This document shows, in pieces, positions 44,430-54,488 of a stretch of 64,000 nucleotides of DNA; position 1 is the first letter of the stretch, and each line of letters starts with the position of its first letter. The translations under genes were made by a program, and so were the position numbers. Source of the stretch: Dastarcus helophoroides (lineage: Eukaryota; Arthropoda; Insecta; Coleoptera; Bothrideridae). The DNA is taken from positions 13,752,442 to 13,816,441 of the forward strand of contig CM053332.1 of the NCBI GenBank assembly GCA_028583605.1. Reading direction: 5' to 3'. A model generated the notes under the pieces. That model was not told where the DNA came from, did no database searches, and worked only from the letters and a program-made list of their open reading frames with translations.

Positions 44430-44645
44430 GCTTTTTTTTTGTCCTTTGGTTATCTTAAAAAATTGGAATACAAAACTTGTCCCCTGAAACCAAGAAATAT
44501 TAAAAAAAAAACACAACAAACGTTGCTCCAATGAGAGTATCTCTCTGAAAGATGACAGCTTGGTTGTCGAAACGTGTTAGAGCAACATTTGTTGTGTTTT
44601 GTAATCTTTGTTGGTTTCAGGGGACAAGTTCTATATTTCAAGTTT
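44430..44645. mobile_element. Palindromic MITE, two arms
   Basis: CTTTGGTTATCTTAAAAAAT, CTTGTCCCCTGAAACCAAG, ACACAACAAACGTTGCTCC, then CTCTCTGAAAGATGACAGCT, TTTGTTGGTTTCAGGGGACA. The termini are shortened. Confidence 0.8.
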
Positions 44646-44689
44646 TAATTGGCTTATAGAAAGCGAATATGTAAGACTGTTTTGAAAAA

Positions 44690-44770
44690 AAGTTTTCCCC
44701 CATAGGGAATCGAACACGAACTACTAAACTATCATTTTGTCACCTTCTGCAATTGATCTCGTGTGACGCA
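44690..44770 (-). repeat. tRNA-like sequence with B box only
   Basis: The complement of CCCCCATAGGGAATCGAACA reads GTGTTCGATTCCCTATGGGG, a good B box and T arm. The A-box side is not convincing. Confidence 0.35.
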
Positions 44771-44830
44771 TAAAGTTTACCTTAGAAATAGATTATGTAA
44801 TGATTTTACACTCTTCTAAAGTTTTCTTTT

Positions 44831-44968
44831 TTTTTTGGTGGAACGGACTGGTCCTAGTAGTATCTCTTAAGATGACAGCTTGGCTATCGAAACGCGTTAG
44901 AGCAACTTTTGGTGCCTTCATCAATCTTTCTTAGTTTCAAGGGACAAGATTTGTATTTCAATCTTCTA
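44831..44968 (+). mobile_element. Palindromic MITE, terminus joined to right arm
   Basis: TTTTGGTGGAACGGACTGGT joins directly to TCTTAAGATGACAGCTTGGC, AACGCGTTAGAGCAACTTTT, TCTTTCTTAGTTTCAAGGGA. Most of the left arm is missing. Confidence 0.8.
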
Positions 44969-45239
44969 ATGTACGCTTAAATTGTCAAAATGAAATTATA
45001 CAACTGGAACCCGATTTACGTTTTTTTGTCTTATTTTCTTTATGATTTACCCCGTACATCCGACATAACATTTCAAAGGTAGGATACAAGGTTCGCGAAA
45101 TTCCAGCAGGAACACAATGAGCAGTGTCTTTATAATATTCTGAGGCACAAATCCGGATAAAATTACCTCGACTTTCCACCATTTTCGAATAAGAATCTTT
45201 CAGTTTCTATAATGATGACACTGAAAACAGAATAAATTG

Positions 45240-45535
45240 TGATAATGCCATTATTACAATGTCGTAGCGTATTATTTCAACTCCACCACGTTATCTATTG
45301 CACGTACGAGGAATACTACCCAGAAAGTATCCAAATAAGTGGGCAGGACGTGCATGTTGTGGTCCTAAGAATTGGTCTTCCCGATCGCCTGATTTAAACC
45401 CGTTGTACTATTTTTTGGCAGTCATTTAAAACAACATGTTTACAATGCAGATGTTATTTATAACCTAGATGAATTAGGAGATAAAATAACTGAAGCATTG
45501 GAGACGTTTACATCGAAAATGATGTAAAGAGGATT
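45240..45535 (+). pseudogene. IS630/Tc1-mariner-type DDE transposase fragment, C-terminal
   Basis: The frame reads STPPRYLLHVRGILPRKYPN, KWAGRACCGPKNWSSRSPDL, NPLYYFLAV, shifts by one base, and continues HLKQHVYNADVIYNLDELGD, KITEALETFTSKMM followed by a stop. SPDLNPLDFFLWGHLK is the signature around the final acidic residue in a transposase family common in insects. The preceding QDGAPPH Asp region is mutated to STPPRY. A pogo-like MITE begins 3 bases after this block. Confidence 0.75.
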
Positions 45536-45537
45536 TA

Positions 45538-45792
45538 CAGTAGACTCCCGCTAAAGTTGCGCCCACCGTACTGGATCGACTGTTAAAGTTGCTACTCCCC
45601 ATCATCCCATTATTGTCAAAAAATACATACGTTTTATTGCTCCTTGCGCAGTTGAATGGGTTATTCAAAAGTGGCGGTAAAACTCGGAAGTCCAATTCGT
45701 TGTTCGAAAATTATAGTGGGGGAATATCCACGCAACTTCAACCATCGTATCCTGACAACTTTAACGGGCGCAACTTTAGCGAGAGTCCAATG
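45538..45792. mobile_element. pogo/Tigger-like MITE, 255 bp, with TA duplication
   Basis: The left end CAGTAGACTCCCGCTAAAGT and the right end ACTTTAGCGAGAGTCCAATG are inverted repeats of about 27 bp, including TTGCGCCC just inside. TA flanks both ends (45536-45537, 45793-45794). CAGT...CTC ends and TA targets fit pogo-group elements. The interior contains a second weaker inverted pair. Open frames on both strands are not recognisable proteins. Confidence 0.75.
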
Positions 45793-45794
45793 TA

Positions 45795-45946
45795 ATCAAG
45801 TTCGGCTTTTGTTTGCAAGAAGTGGGCTATGTTGCACATTCACCTCATTAATCAAAAATCTTTTTGATATGTTCTAATTCATTAGGTTTACAGTGCCTAT
45901 CAACGAATTAAATAAAATTTAGCCTTTCTACAGGATTTTTGTTTTG
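45795..45946. other. Short unassigned AT-rich segment
   Basis: Nothing recognised between the pogo-like MITE and the next palindromic MITE. Confidence 0.4.
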
Positions 45947-46101
45947 TTTTTGGTGTAACGAACTGGTCCTTGGTTATCTTCAAAAATTGAAATACAAATC
46001 TTGTCCCCTGAAACCAAGCGTTTCGATCGAACCGCGTTAGAGCAATCTTTGTAGTGTTTTTTAATCTTTCTTGGTTTCAGCGGACAAAATTTGTATTTCA
46101 G
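45947..46101. mobile_element. Palindromic MITE, two arms, centre deleted
   Basis: TTTTGGTGTAACGAACTGGT, CTTGTCCCCTGAAACCAAG, GCGTTTCGATCGAACCGCG, TTTTTTAATCTTTCTTGG, TTTCAGCGGACAAAATTTG. Confidence 0.8.
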
Positions 46102-46214
46102 GGATTGTTTTGCAAAAGAGTGTAACTCTAAAACCGTTGGAGGTTTTTTTAACATCTTGTGAGGGCCGTTATAGGTCCTGTCACCTAGATTCAAAACCCT
46201 TGTAACTTCCACAA

Positions 46215-46775
46215 CGTTTGTTTGAACCTCAGTCAGCATTACGGGCAAGTTCAATATCTGGCCTACATTCATTCCTTCCAGATCTTCTGGTTTTAACTGT
46301 TTCTTTGCCAGTCAGATTATATCTGTATCTGGCAAGGTTTGAACAAGGACACACAATGTGTAAACTTGTTTCCTTTTCAGTCCCACACAGTCGGCATCGG
46401 TCGCTTTCTGCTAGGCTGACTTTACCAAGATAAGCTTCCAATCCATAGGTCGATATTCTTCCATAGCGCTGGACTCTTTGGTGTGATTTGATGGAGGCGT
46501 CTCCTGGAAGTGTGTTCCTAGTAAAAGTTTCAATGTAACCTCCACCGTTTTGTCCCGTGAGGATTTTTAAATAGCTTGGTTGAGCTGGTTTATTTTTGGA
46601 TAGAATCCTGGCCAGTCTAGAAGCCTCATTGAGGTTTTCTATTTCCTGGCAGTACTATTTCCAACTTTTATTTTTAACGGCGTTTATAGTCTTGCTATGT
46701 TCTTTCTGCAGGTTTCTGAAGCGGACCCATTCATTTTCCACCCTTCTGTTTCTTGCTTTATTCAAGGCCTTCCTT
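46215..46775 (-). pseudogene. R1/jockey-like LINE: pre-RT segment and Cys-rich C-terminus, internally deleted
   Basis: On the minus strand, VRKALNKARNRRVENEWVRF and KEHSKTINAVKNKSWK are the linker between endonuclease and reverse transcriptase. CQEIENLNEASRLARILSKN, KPAQPSYLKILTGQNGG follow. The reading then jumps to the C-terminal tail EAYLGKVSLAESDRCRLCG, LHIVCPCSNLARYR (46229-46441) with an intact C2HC motif. The RT core is missing. Upstream it joins the endonuclease block at 47071-47510 once the inserted LINE at 46789-47057 is removed. Confidence 0.75.
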
Positions 46776-46788
46776 ACCTTAGTTCTGA

Positions 46789-47057
46789 ATTGGCGTAAAG
46801 AAAAGTCTACTTGGAGAATGTGTGGAGAAAAAGAAGAAACTCCATTACGCATATTATGTTAATGTCCGGTTCTGGCAAGGGATAGAAATTCCAGCTTTGG
46901 GAATGCTCTGACTGAACCAAAGACTATAGTGGAAACACCCACAAAGGAGGTTCTGAAATTCTTTAAAAGAACGGGCGTATTATGAGATAATCGTGGGGGG
47001 CACAATAAGCGAAAGTTTTAGTGCTGCAGGGATAACCGACCTCATGGGAATAATAAT
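46789..47057 (+). mobile_element. 5'-truncated LINE 3' end inserted in opposite orientation, with a 13-bp target duplication
   Basis: Plus-strand reading: TWRMCGEKEETPLRILC, CPVLARDRNSSFGNALTEP, KTIVETPTKEVLKFFKRTGV followed by a stop. This is the Cys-rich C-terminus of the same LINE group. It has a short 3' untranslated region and an AATAAT tail. ACCTTAGTTCTGA (46776-46788) and ACCTTAGTCTTGA (47058-47070) flank it. Joining the outer frame across the insert restores AELKTKVRKALNKARN, which shows the host LINE was cut here. Confidence 0.85.
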
Positions 47058-47070
47058 ACCTTAGTCTTGA

Positions 47071-47510
47071 GTTCTGCTAGGTCTTTAGTCCACCAGCTAA
47101 CTTCTGACTTCTGGTTTCTATTCCTGACAACGCAGTTTTCTTCAAAGGCCTCCTTGAGACTTTGCTGAATTACTCTAGCAGCTGTCTCTAGTTGCTTTTT
47201 TGTTTGTAAGCTCGAAGAGACCCTCTCTAGGGCAGGTTTATACCCATTCCAGTATGTAAGTCGACGATTTCGACATTTTTCTGTAATTCTTTCGTGACAG
47301 AGTATGATCTGAATTTGTCGGTGGTCTCATCCAGAAGGCCCATCTGAAACCATTCAACTCTGAACCGCATCAGCGATCTCCCCTGTCGCGAAGGTTATGT
47401 CTATAACTTCTCGTCTTCTACAGTCCAGGAATGTTGGTTCATTATCTCGATTGGATATAATGAGTTTTGTACCTAAGAGGAATTGATGAAGACTTTCATT
47501 GCAATAAGTA
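47071..47510 (-). pseudogene. R1/jockey-like LINE endonuclease, C-terminal half
   Basis: Minus strand: NESLHQFLLGTKLIISNRDN, EPTFLDCRRREVIDITFATG, VSDGPSG, DHRQIQI, TYWNGYKPALERVSSSLQTK, SWWTKDLAELKT. EPTF...RREVIDITF and SDGPSGxDHRxIxF are signature blocks of the apurinic-like endonuclease of jockey/R1-group LINEs. In-frame stops replace Trp codons at two points (SW, GWDH). Confidence 0.8.
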
Positions 47511-47574
47511 CTTCAGTCTTTGATTGCAAGTACTTTATCCATCAGTAGGTGCCTGCAGGTGGTTATGTTCCTCC

Positions 47575-47865
47575 GTCAGATCAAATGGGCCCTTTCGAGC
47601 TTTTTTAATATGATGTTTCTGCCTTCAGCATAAGGCGCACATCTACGATTTGTTAGGTGGGGACTTCCACAGAGCCCCCTCTTGCCAGTTCGTAAGCGAC
47701 CTCGTTGCCGTGTAGGTTGCTGCACCTGGGCACCTAAACAAGTGTAACCTTGTTGATTTTTCCAAGTGAAATAAGGGTTTGCACACAGACCCACACTGCG
47801 GTCAAACTGATGGTATGCCCCTCTATGCATTGTTGGAGGTTTGATATGCAGCAAACTTTTTGTGT
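47575..47865 (-). pseudogene. LINE RNase H fragment
   Basis: Minus strand: VTLVxVPRCSNLHGNEVAYE, LARGGSVEVPT, the RNase H block VTLVWVPGHSxIxGNExADxLA with the catalytic Asp replaced by Tyr (VAYEL). It lies 5' of the endonuclease block on the same strand, an order opposite to that within a LINE, so it belongs to another copy. Confidence 0.7.
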
Positions 47866-47896
47866 CAGAATGTTACAAAGAATGTGTCATTGCCGA

Positions 47897-47931
47897 GCTC
47901 CTCCGTTAATTTTGGGACATCCTGTATACGT
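47897..47931. mobile_element. Probable right terminus of a DNA transposon
   Basis: CTCCTCCGTTAATTTTGGGA followed by CATCCTGTATA resembles the GGGACACCCTGTATA ends frequent in insect IS630/Tc1-mariner relatives. A similar word, TGGTACACCCTTTATAT, is at about 48618. A matching left end (TATACAGGRTGTCCC) was not found. Confidence 0.4.
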
Positions 47932-49576
47932 TATTGATCGAGTTCCCTGAAAGTATATCATGTGCATGTTTTGTTTTCGTGAAAATGTTAAATTGCTTGT
48001 AGCCCTCCTCTTTCTCCCGTTTACTCTCAGACTTTTATTTGAAAAGTTATTCGGATTAAAGCTTAACAATTAGGAAACTTCAACAACTCAATTAAAGGAG
48101 AAGACGAAAGTTGGAACACAAATACCTAGCGATAATGAAAATCTATATCGGAGGCCCTCGAGGGAGTTATCACTATGTTGCCCGAATTTTGCCGCTAATG
48201 TAACAAAAGGAGAGCCATTGCCACACACGCTTTTATGTTTTGTTTCAATTCCGTCTCGACTTTAGATTGAATAATACGACAGAATTTGGCAGAAGGAGAC
48301 TAAGTGGGGTTAAGTAAATTTTGTAATTTAGCTTAAAAGTCTCGTTGGGGGAATATATTTCATTAAATGGAGTGATCAAGTTTCAAAATATAAACCATTC
48401 AGAATATCGGCACTCGGTAGTTCAGCGGCAGTAACAAACATTTTTAGAACATTAGATCCTTATTGCCTAAGCGAGACATAGGCGCCACACTAGTACTCGA
48501 TTTTTAGCATAGACTGTCCGCGAGGATACACGGCGGAAATGTCCCCCGTATATTGGTCATATATCAGGTCTAACAGGATCTTGATACTTACTCACAGGAT
48601 CATGGTACAGGATGATGGTACACCCTTTATATTTTTCTTTAATTATGAAGATCAAATTTTTAAACTTGCTACACTTGATGTATTTATGAAATGAAAAGTA
48701 CTCAAACTCGCTACACTTGATGTACTTATGAAATAAAAAGTACTCAGTATCTTGAGTGTATGCTTTGATAAGAATTGAATTGATTTTATTCCCAAGAAAT
48801 GTGAAGAAATCCTCTCATAGGCAATACGAATAGAGCATCGGAGGAAGTCCAACATTTAAGATAAAATAGGTTAATATAGGAAGGAAGTTTAACATAAACG
48901 CGGTTTAAAAATAATTCGCAGCAGGGAATATGAAATACAGTACCAACCTACCAACCATCTATTTTAATGATTAATGGACGCACATTTTATTACCGGCAGT
49001 GTCAATTAAGTATAAAATTGTAATTAATCAAAAGTTTCCCTCAACTGTACCTAATGTCGGTCCCTTTTTTAGTGTCATTATCGATACCAAACTTTTTTTT
49101 TAAATAAAATTCACACAGAATGTCGTTAAAGAGGAATCCGAATAAAATAAAGTTCCCATCAGAGCGCTAAATCCCCGAGCCACATATAACAAAGACTACA
49201 TAAATTGAGTATTTTTAAACAGGTTCCCCAGTGTTGCTGGTTTTACACTGAAGCTTTGAAATGTCTATATCTGAGGCAACCTTTTATATTCATAACAAAC
49301 CTTGCTTGACCTTGGAAGAAAAGGTTCATTGACTTAATCTTACATGATTTATGTTGCCTAATTTAAAGCAGGAAAGTTGAGCCATAAATTTACCGAAAAC
49401 TAAATTAAAAATGTACATTAGGCCTTTAATAATAGCCCTTTATTTATCCAGAGTTATTTTCTTAATGACCTAATAGGCTGAGATGAATGCTGTTACCAAA
49501 CTAAAAAATAAGTATGAAGCTTTTACTACATGGTTTAGCGCAATGCATACAATAACTCTATAGTTTATATGTTATA
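47932..49576. other. Unassigned AT-rich DNA with a 42-bp tandem duplication
   Basis: AAACTTGCTACACTTGATGT and AAACTCGCTACACTTGATGT are offset by 42 bp (48662 and 48704), each followed by TTATGAAATRAAAAGTACTC. A possible tRNA-like A box, GGTAGTTCAGCGGC, lies at 48415 without a B box. No gene. Confidence 0.45.
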
Positions 49577-49915
49577 TTGTTTCATATCCATACATATTGT
49601 TACATATCGATACATAATTCATTTTCGTTTGGATACGAAATTAGAACGTACTTCTGGGTGAGAGATAAAAATAAATTTTGTTTTACGGTTTCGAAGCCAT
49701 CTGGAATAAATAAACAAATTTGCAGCTTTTTAAACGCATTTTTGAAAGATTTGAAGTTTCCCAAATGTCCTAAAACATCAAATTCTGACACTCCACTACG
49801 GCAATATTTAATTAAGGCAGCAATATATTCTATGACATCAGAACGAGTTCTATATGGCCTATGCCATTTCAGGCACTTTTTGACTTCCATTGGATTTGAT
49901 TTTTCTTTGAAGTAA
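49577..49915. other. Overlapping open frames on both strands, product not recognised
   Basis: The plus frame 49577-49915 (112 codons) and the minus frame 49600-49890 (96 codons) coincide. The minus reading looks more protein-like (TRSDVIEYIAALIKYCRSG, LTQKYVLISYP). On the minus strand TTGTTTATTTATTCCAG/ATGGCTTCG at about 49705 is a strong 3' splice-acceptor context. Neither matches a family I know. It could be an old gene fragment or chance. Confidence 0.25.
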
Positions 49916-50645
49916 TTGTATGTAGTGCGGTATTTTCCGTTCTAGTTATATCTTTTTTAAGTTGAAATGAAAATACTTGTTTCCTGTTATTTGGAAAATG
50001 TCTTGGATTTTCACGTGTATGACTATTAAAGTGTTAAAATTCTTTGAATTTTTTCCTGTGTTGGTGTTTTCTAAATTAATTCTAGCTTAGGTGAACTTAA
50101 ATATATTGTCGGGCTTACGATCTACTGATGGTCATATTGTGGGGAATTTTAAAAGCTTAAGTTAATTAGAGGATTAGAATTAGTCTCGAGATTAGAACTT
50201 CACGATGTTTGATATTTGTAAAATTACTTCAAAATTAAAATTACTACAAAAGTTCTTATGATAGATTAGGATGTTTTCTCATACGAAGACTTCACCTAGA
50301 CAAAATCCGAGGCGACCCCTGTTTTAAAAAGTCATAGGGATCTGCTACTATTTCATCAAACTTTCATCTGGGTTATTATTTTATTATGCACTTGCAATGA
50401 ACAACTGCTCGTAATTTCGCTCACAGCTAAACTTAAACTAGCTATTTCCAATTTCATATTTTCCCACCGTGTTGGGCGTGACTTTTGACCTCACATAAAA
50501 ATTCTGTAACGTTAAAGACCTAATAAGCTAGGGTTCATAAAAAGTCCCATAAGAATACCTAACCTAAACAAACTAATTTTCAGTATCGAGCTGTTTCTTC
50601 CAAGATTAATATTTCCTTTCCTTTATACGAGTTGTTCGGATAAAC
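49916..50645. other. AT-rich DNA, nothing recognised
   Basis: No coding motif or shared repeat. Confidence 0.45.
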
Positions 50646-50730
50646 CAGAGATCGGCAAACTTTTAAGCCAAAAGGGCCATCCGCAATGAAAAAATTGGTT
50701 TCGTGAATTTCAAAAAGCCACAAGTTTTTA
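50646..50730 (+). mobile_element. hAT (Charlie-like) left terminus
   Basis: CAGAGATCGGCAAACTTTTA, AGCCAAAAGGGCCA is very like the CAGRGGTCGGCAAACTTTTT...AAAGGGCCA termini of hAT-Charlie elements. No matching right end appears before the degenerate array at 50.87 kb, so the element is truncated or its interior has been replaced by the array. Confidence 0.6.
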
Positions 50731-50869
50731 TTTCCGATTTTACATTTTATTTCAAAATAAAATCAGACGAAATATAGGACAGGGAGAGGCCCCTCTGACT
50801 CATGTAGTCAAAAGAAAACATATTCACTCCAAAAGGCCTTTTATTTCTCATAATTTAGAGCTTTATTTC

Positions 50870-53100
50870 AAAATTTGCCTTTTTCTCGTAATCCGACTTT
50901 TTTAACTCTTCTCTGTATTCGTCTTTTTTTTTCAATTTTTATTATTATTATTATTTTTATTTAGACTTTTTTCTCTAAATCTTCCTCTCTTCTCAAAACT
51001 CGCCTCTCCTCTCAAAACTCGATAACCTGTGAAAATGTTTACTTTTTTTTTTAATTCGACTGGAAAAATTCGACTTATTTCTCAAAAATTCATCTTTTGT
51101 CGATTTGGTAAAAAAAAGTAAAAATTTGAAGTAATAATTTGGAGATGTTAAATAAAATAGCTTTTGAAGATTTCGATCTTTTTCTCAAATTTTCTTTTTT
51201 CAACATTTAGATCTATTCCTAAATTTGACTTTTCCAAAATTATATTTTTTTAACTCTGTTCTATATTGCGACTTTTTCCTCGAAATTTCTATTCTTTTTA
51301 AATTACGTTCCTTTTTCAAATTTCACCATTACCCCCAAATATTGACTTTTACTGAATATTTAAACTTTTATTTATTTTCTGAAAAATTCGACCTGTTTCG
51401 CAAAATTGGGTGTTTCTCGAAATTCCCACTTTTAACTGAAAATTCGACATTTTATTATGTTTCTGCAAGCTGCGATTTTATCAACTAAATTCACCCATTT
51501 TCAGAATGTTTGACTTTATCTAATAATTCGATTTTGTTCTTAAAATTTGACCTCTGGAAAATGTTGACCTTTTTTTAAAGTTTAACACTTTTCTCGAAAC
51601 TTGAGGTTTTATCCACATTCCTTTTTATTTAGAAATTATTTTACCAATATTCTCAAAATTCGAATTTTTTTAAAAATTTGAAGTTTCTTTGTTCGTCTTG
51701 TTCTCGAAATTTCAAATGTATTCTCAAAATTTAATTTTCTCTGGAAAGTTGCAAATTATTTATTTTCTTCTTCTCCTCTGAAAAACTTCGACTTTTTAAA
51801 TTTCGACAATTTTTTCTAAGCTTTGAGTTTTTTACAATTTCTCTTTTCGAGATTTTACAATTTTGCACAAAATTCTAATTTGAATAAAAATTTTAGGTTT
51901 TTAAATTTGTTCTGGAATTCAATCTATTGTCAAAATTCGACGTATTTTTTCTAAAATTTTGCTTTTTTGAGAATTTTGCCAAATTCATATTTTTCGAAAT
52001 CTATTTTTTTCAAAATTCAGTTTTTTTTCGGAAATATCAACTTTTATTTCGAACGAAATTCATCTATTTTCAAATCTCAAAATTTGATTTTTTTTCTTAA
52101 AATTTGACTTTCTCTGGAAAATTTTGACATATTTTTAAAGTTTAACACTTCTCGAAATTGGAAGTTTTATCAACATTCCCTTTGCTTCCGAATTTATTTT
52201 ACCAACTTTCTCAAAATTCGATTTATCTGAAAATTTGGAGTTTTTTTAAATTCGTCTTCTTTTCGAAATTTTAAATGTATCCTCAAAATTTAATTTTCTC
52301 TGGAAAATTGCAAATTTTTATCGAAATTTTGAATTTTCCTAAAAAAACTTCTGAAACTTTTTTAAAGTCCGACACTTTTTTGAGCTTACAGTTTATTTTG
52401 ACAATTTCTCTTTTATCTGAAAATTTCAAGTTTTTTTAAATTTGTTTTGAGTTTCAATCTATTGTGGAAATTCGGCGGTTTTTTTTTCTGAAATGTTGCC
52501 CTTATTTGAGAACTTTGGACAAATTTATTTTTTTAAATCACTTTTCTCAATTTTTTTCTAAATCTCTTCCTTTTTCTTAAAATTCGGCTTTTTCTGGGAA
52601 ATTCTTACGTTTTTTTAAAGTTAAAAACTTTTCTCGAAATTTTGTTGGAATTTTCTTTCGAAATTATTTTACAAATGTTCTCAAAACTCGAATTTATGTA
52701 AAAATTTGGATTTCTTTTTAAATCGTGTTCTCAAAATTTGAAATTTATTCTTAAAATTTAACTTTCTCTGGAAAATTGTAAATTTTTTGTCATCATTTCG
52801 AGCTTTTTTCAGTATTTTGACTTTTTCCTTGAAATTTTTCCTAAAATTTGACTTTTTTTTCTTCTCTGAAAAACTTTGACTTTTTCAAATTTCTACAATT
52901 TTTTCTAAGCTTTCAGTTTATTCTTACATTTTCCCTCTTCGAAATTTTGCAATTTTTCAAAAAATTCAAAATTGTCTAAAAATTGCAGGTCTTTTTCTAG
53001 AAATTTCATATGTTTTTTTCAAAATGTTAATACAAATCAATCAAAAATTTCGTAACTTTTTGTCAAAATTTAAGACGTAAAAATTCCTAGAAAAGTATTC
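50870..53100. repeat. Degenerate AAAATTCGACTTTTTC word array
   Basis: Loose tandem words of the same type as 31-37 kb, pyrimidine-rich on the plus strand. A duplicated stretch is visible: CTCTGGAAAATTGCAAATT type words with TTTAATTTTCTCTGGAAA occur near 51740 and 52300, and TTGACTTTCTCTGGAAAATT, TTAAAGTTTAACACTT near 51570 and 52130, suggesting an old duplication of about 560 bp. Confidence 0.75.
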
Positions 53101-53396
53101 TTGGAAATTTCTACTTCTGTAGGTCACTTGTTTAATGAGTGTCTGGGTGTCTGTATGCTCTAGCTGTAATTTATTTAATTTTATAGGGGAATTTTTTTAA
53201 TAATAATAATATTGAAAAATAAAATATGAAACGCCTTGTGTAAAACTTAAAATATGTCTGCAGACGAACTCCAGTCCCGTTTTTGCCTTTTAAGATGCAG
53301 GACCCTAACAGGGATGACATCAACTTCCGGTATTTCTGGAAGCGCCGCCAATTTAAAAATATTTCGCTTAAACTTGCAACAGTCAATTATGGATGC
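53101..53396. other. Short GC-richer segment, unassigned
   Basis: Frames on both strands (53254-53469 plus, 53171-53386 minus) cover AGATGCAGGACCCTAACAGG and CTGGAAGCGCCGCC. No family recognised. Confidence 0.3.
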
Positions 53397-53550
53397 ATTC
53401 CGGACTGTTCCTTGGTTATCTTTAAAAATTAAAATCCAAATCTTTTCCTCTGAAACCAGGAAAAATTAAAAAACATAACAATGGTTGCTTTAACGTGTTT
53501 CGATAGCCAAGCTATAATCTTCGAAGAGGTATCTCTTTGAAAATTTGTAT
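53397..53550 (-). mobile_element. Palindromic MITE, single arm, diverged
   Basis: ACTGTTCCTTGGTTATCTTT, TTTCCTCTGAAACCAGGAAA, AACGTGTTTCGATAGCCAAG, ATCTTCGAAGAGGTATCTC. Confidence 0.75.
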
Positions 53551-54488
53551 TTGAAATTTTATGTTAGTGCGGATTTTGGGAAGTCAAAAAGCTTTTAACG
53601 AACGGTCTACGTGAACCCCCTGTATAGTGTAAATTAAATTTTGCCCTGTACATTATTTTATGTAAGCGTCTAGTTTAGGAGCTAGCGCAAATCCATTAAT
53701 TACGCGCAACACAGTAATTAGGGCAGACCAGCCGTTGATATACAACGCACCACATCCAAGTGAGACGTTAAAACGTTGCGATCGATTCCATAAAAGAAGT
53801 GCTATTTAAAAGTAGACAATTTAATTTACTCTATTGACTGCTCACTGTAGTATTGCTACAGGTTCTAAATGTGCGAGGCTGGCTCGCTCTTGGTCGATTT
53901 TTTTAATTATTCCATAATTTGCAAACATCTAACAACTCACTTAAAATGCAACAGACATATGTTGCATGTGATGTATTAATTATTGAACGAAAAATTAACA
54001 TATTATTGTTAAAGCTTGTTATAATGCAAAAAAAGTTGCAGAATTTTATCACCAATTATGTAAAACCTTATTAATGAAGCTCATTTGGTATTCTATGGAA
54101 GATTATAAGTAGTCGTATTATTTATATTAGTGCTAGTTACCGTTAATATGCGCATTAACTAGTTAATCCTCAGGTTACTTTGTTCATTTAAAGTGCAATA
54201 TTAATTTAAAATATTTAATGGATTTACTTGATTAATCTGACGAGGCCAAGGTTGGCCCAAAAATGATTGTTGGTTGTATATAATTTCAACTGCAACAAAT
54301 TCGACTGTTTCAATACAGAACATTTAATTGACATTATTTGTTAAGTTTTTTACGCCAAGGAGTTTTGTATTTAATGAATTTTTCTGTTCAAGCGATAATA
54401 CATGTCAATTGCCTCAATATTATTGACCTCTGTGACTTTAGTTACATCATTACAAGAAATTTAGTTCATTTTATTACAATAACTTTAT
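53551..54488. other. AT-rich DNA, nothing recognised
   Basis: Non-repetitive, TAAT-rich in places (ATGTATTAATTATTG near 53970). No gene. Confidence 0.4.

Noticed and set aside
49577..49915. 112-codon plus-strand host gene
   Set aside because: No recognisable family, and a long frame overlaps on the other strand; kept only as an unassigned frame.
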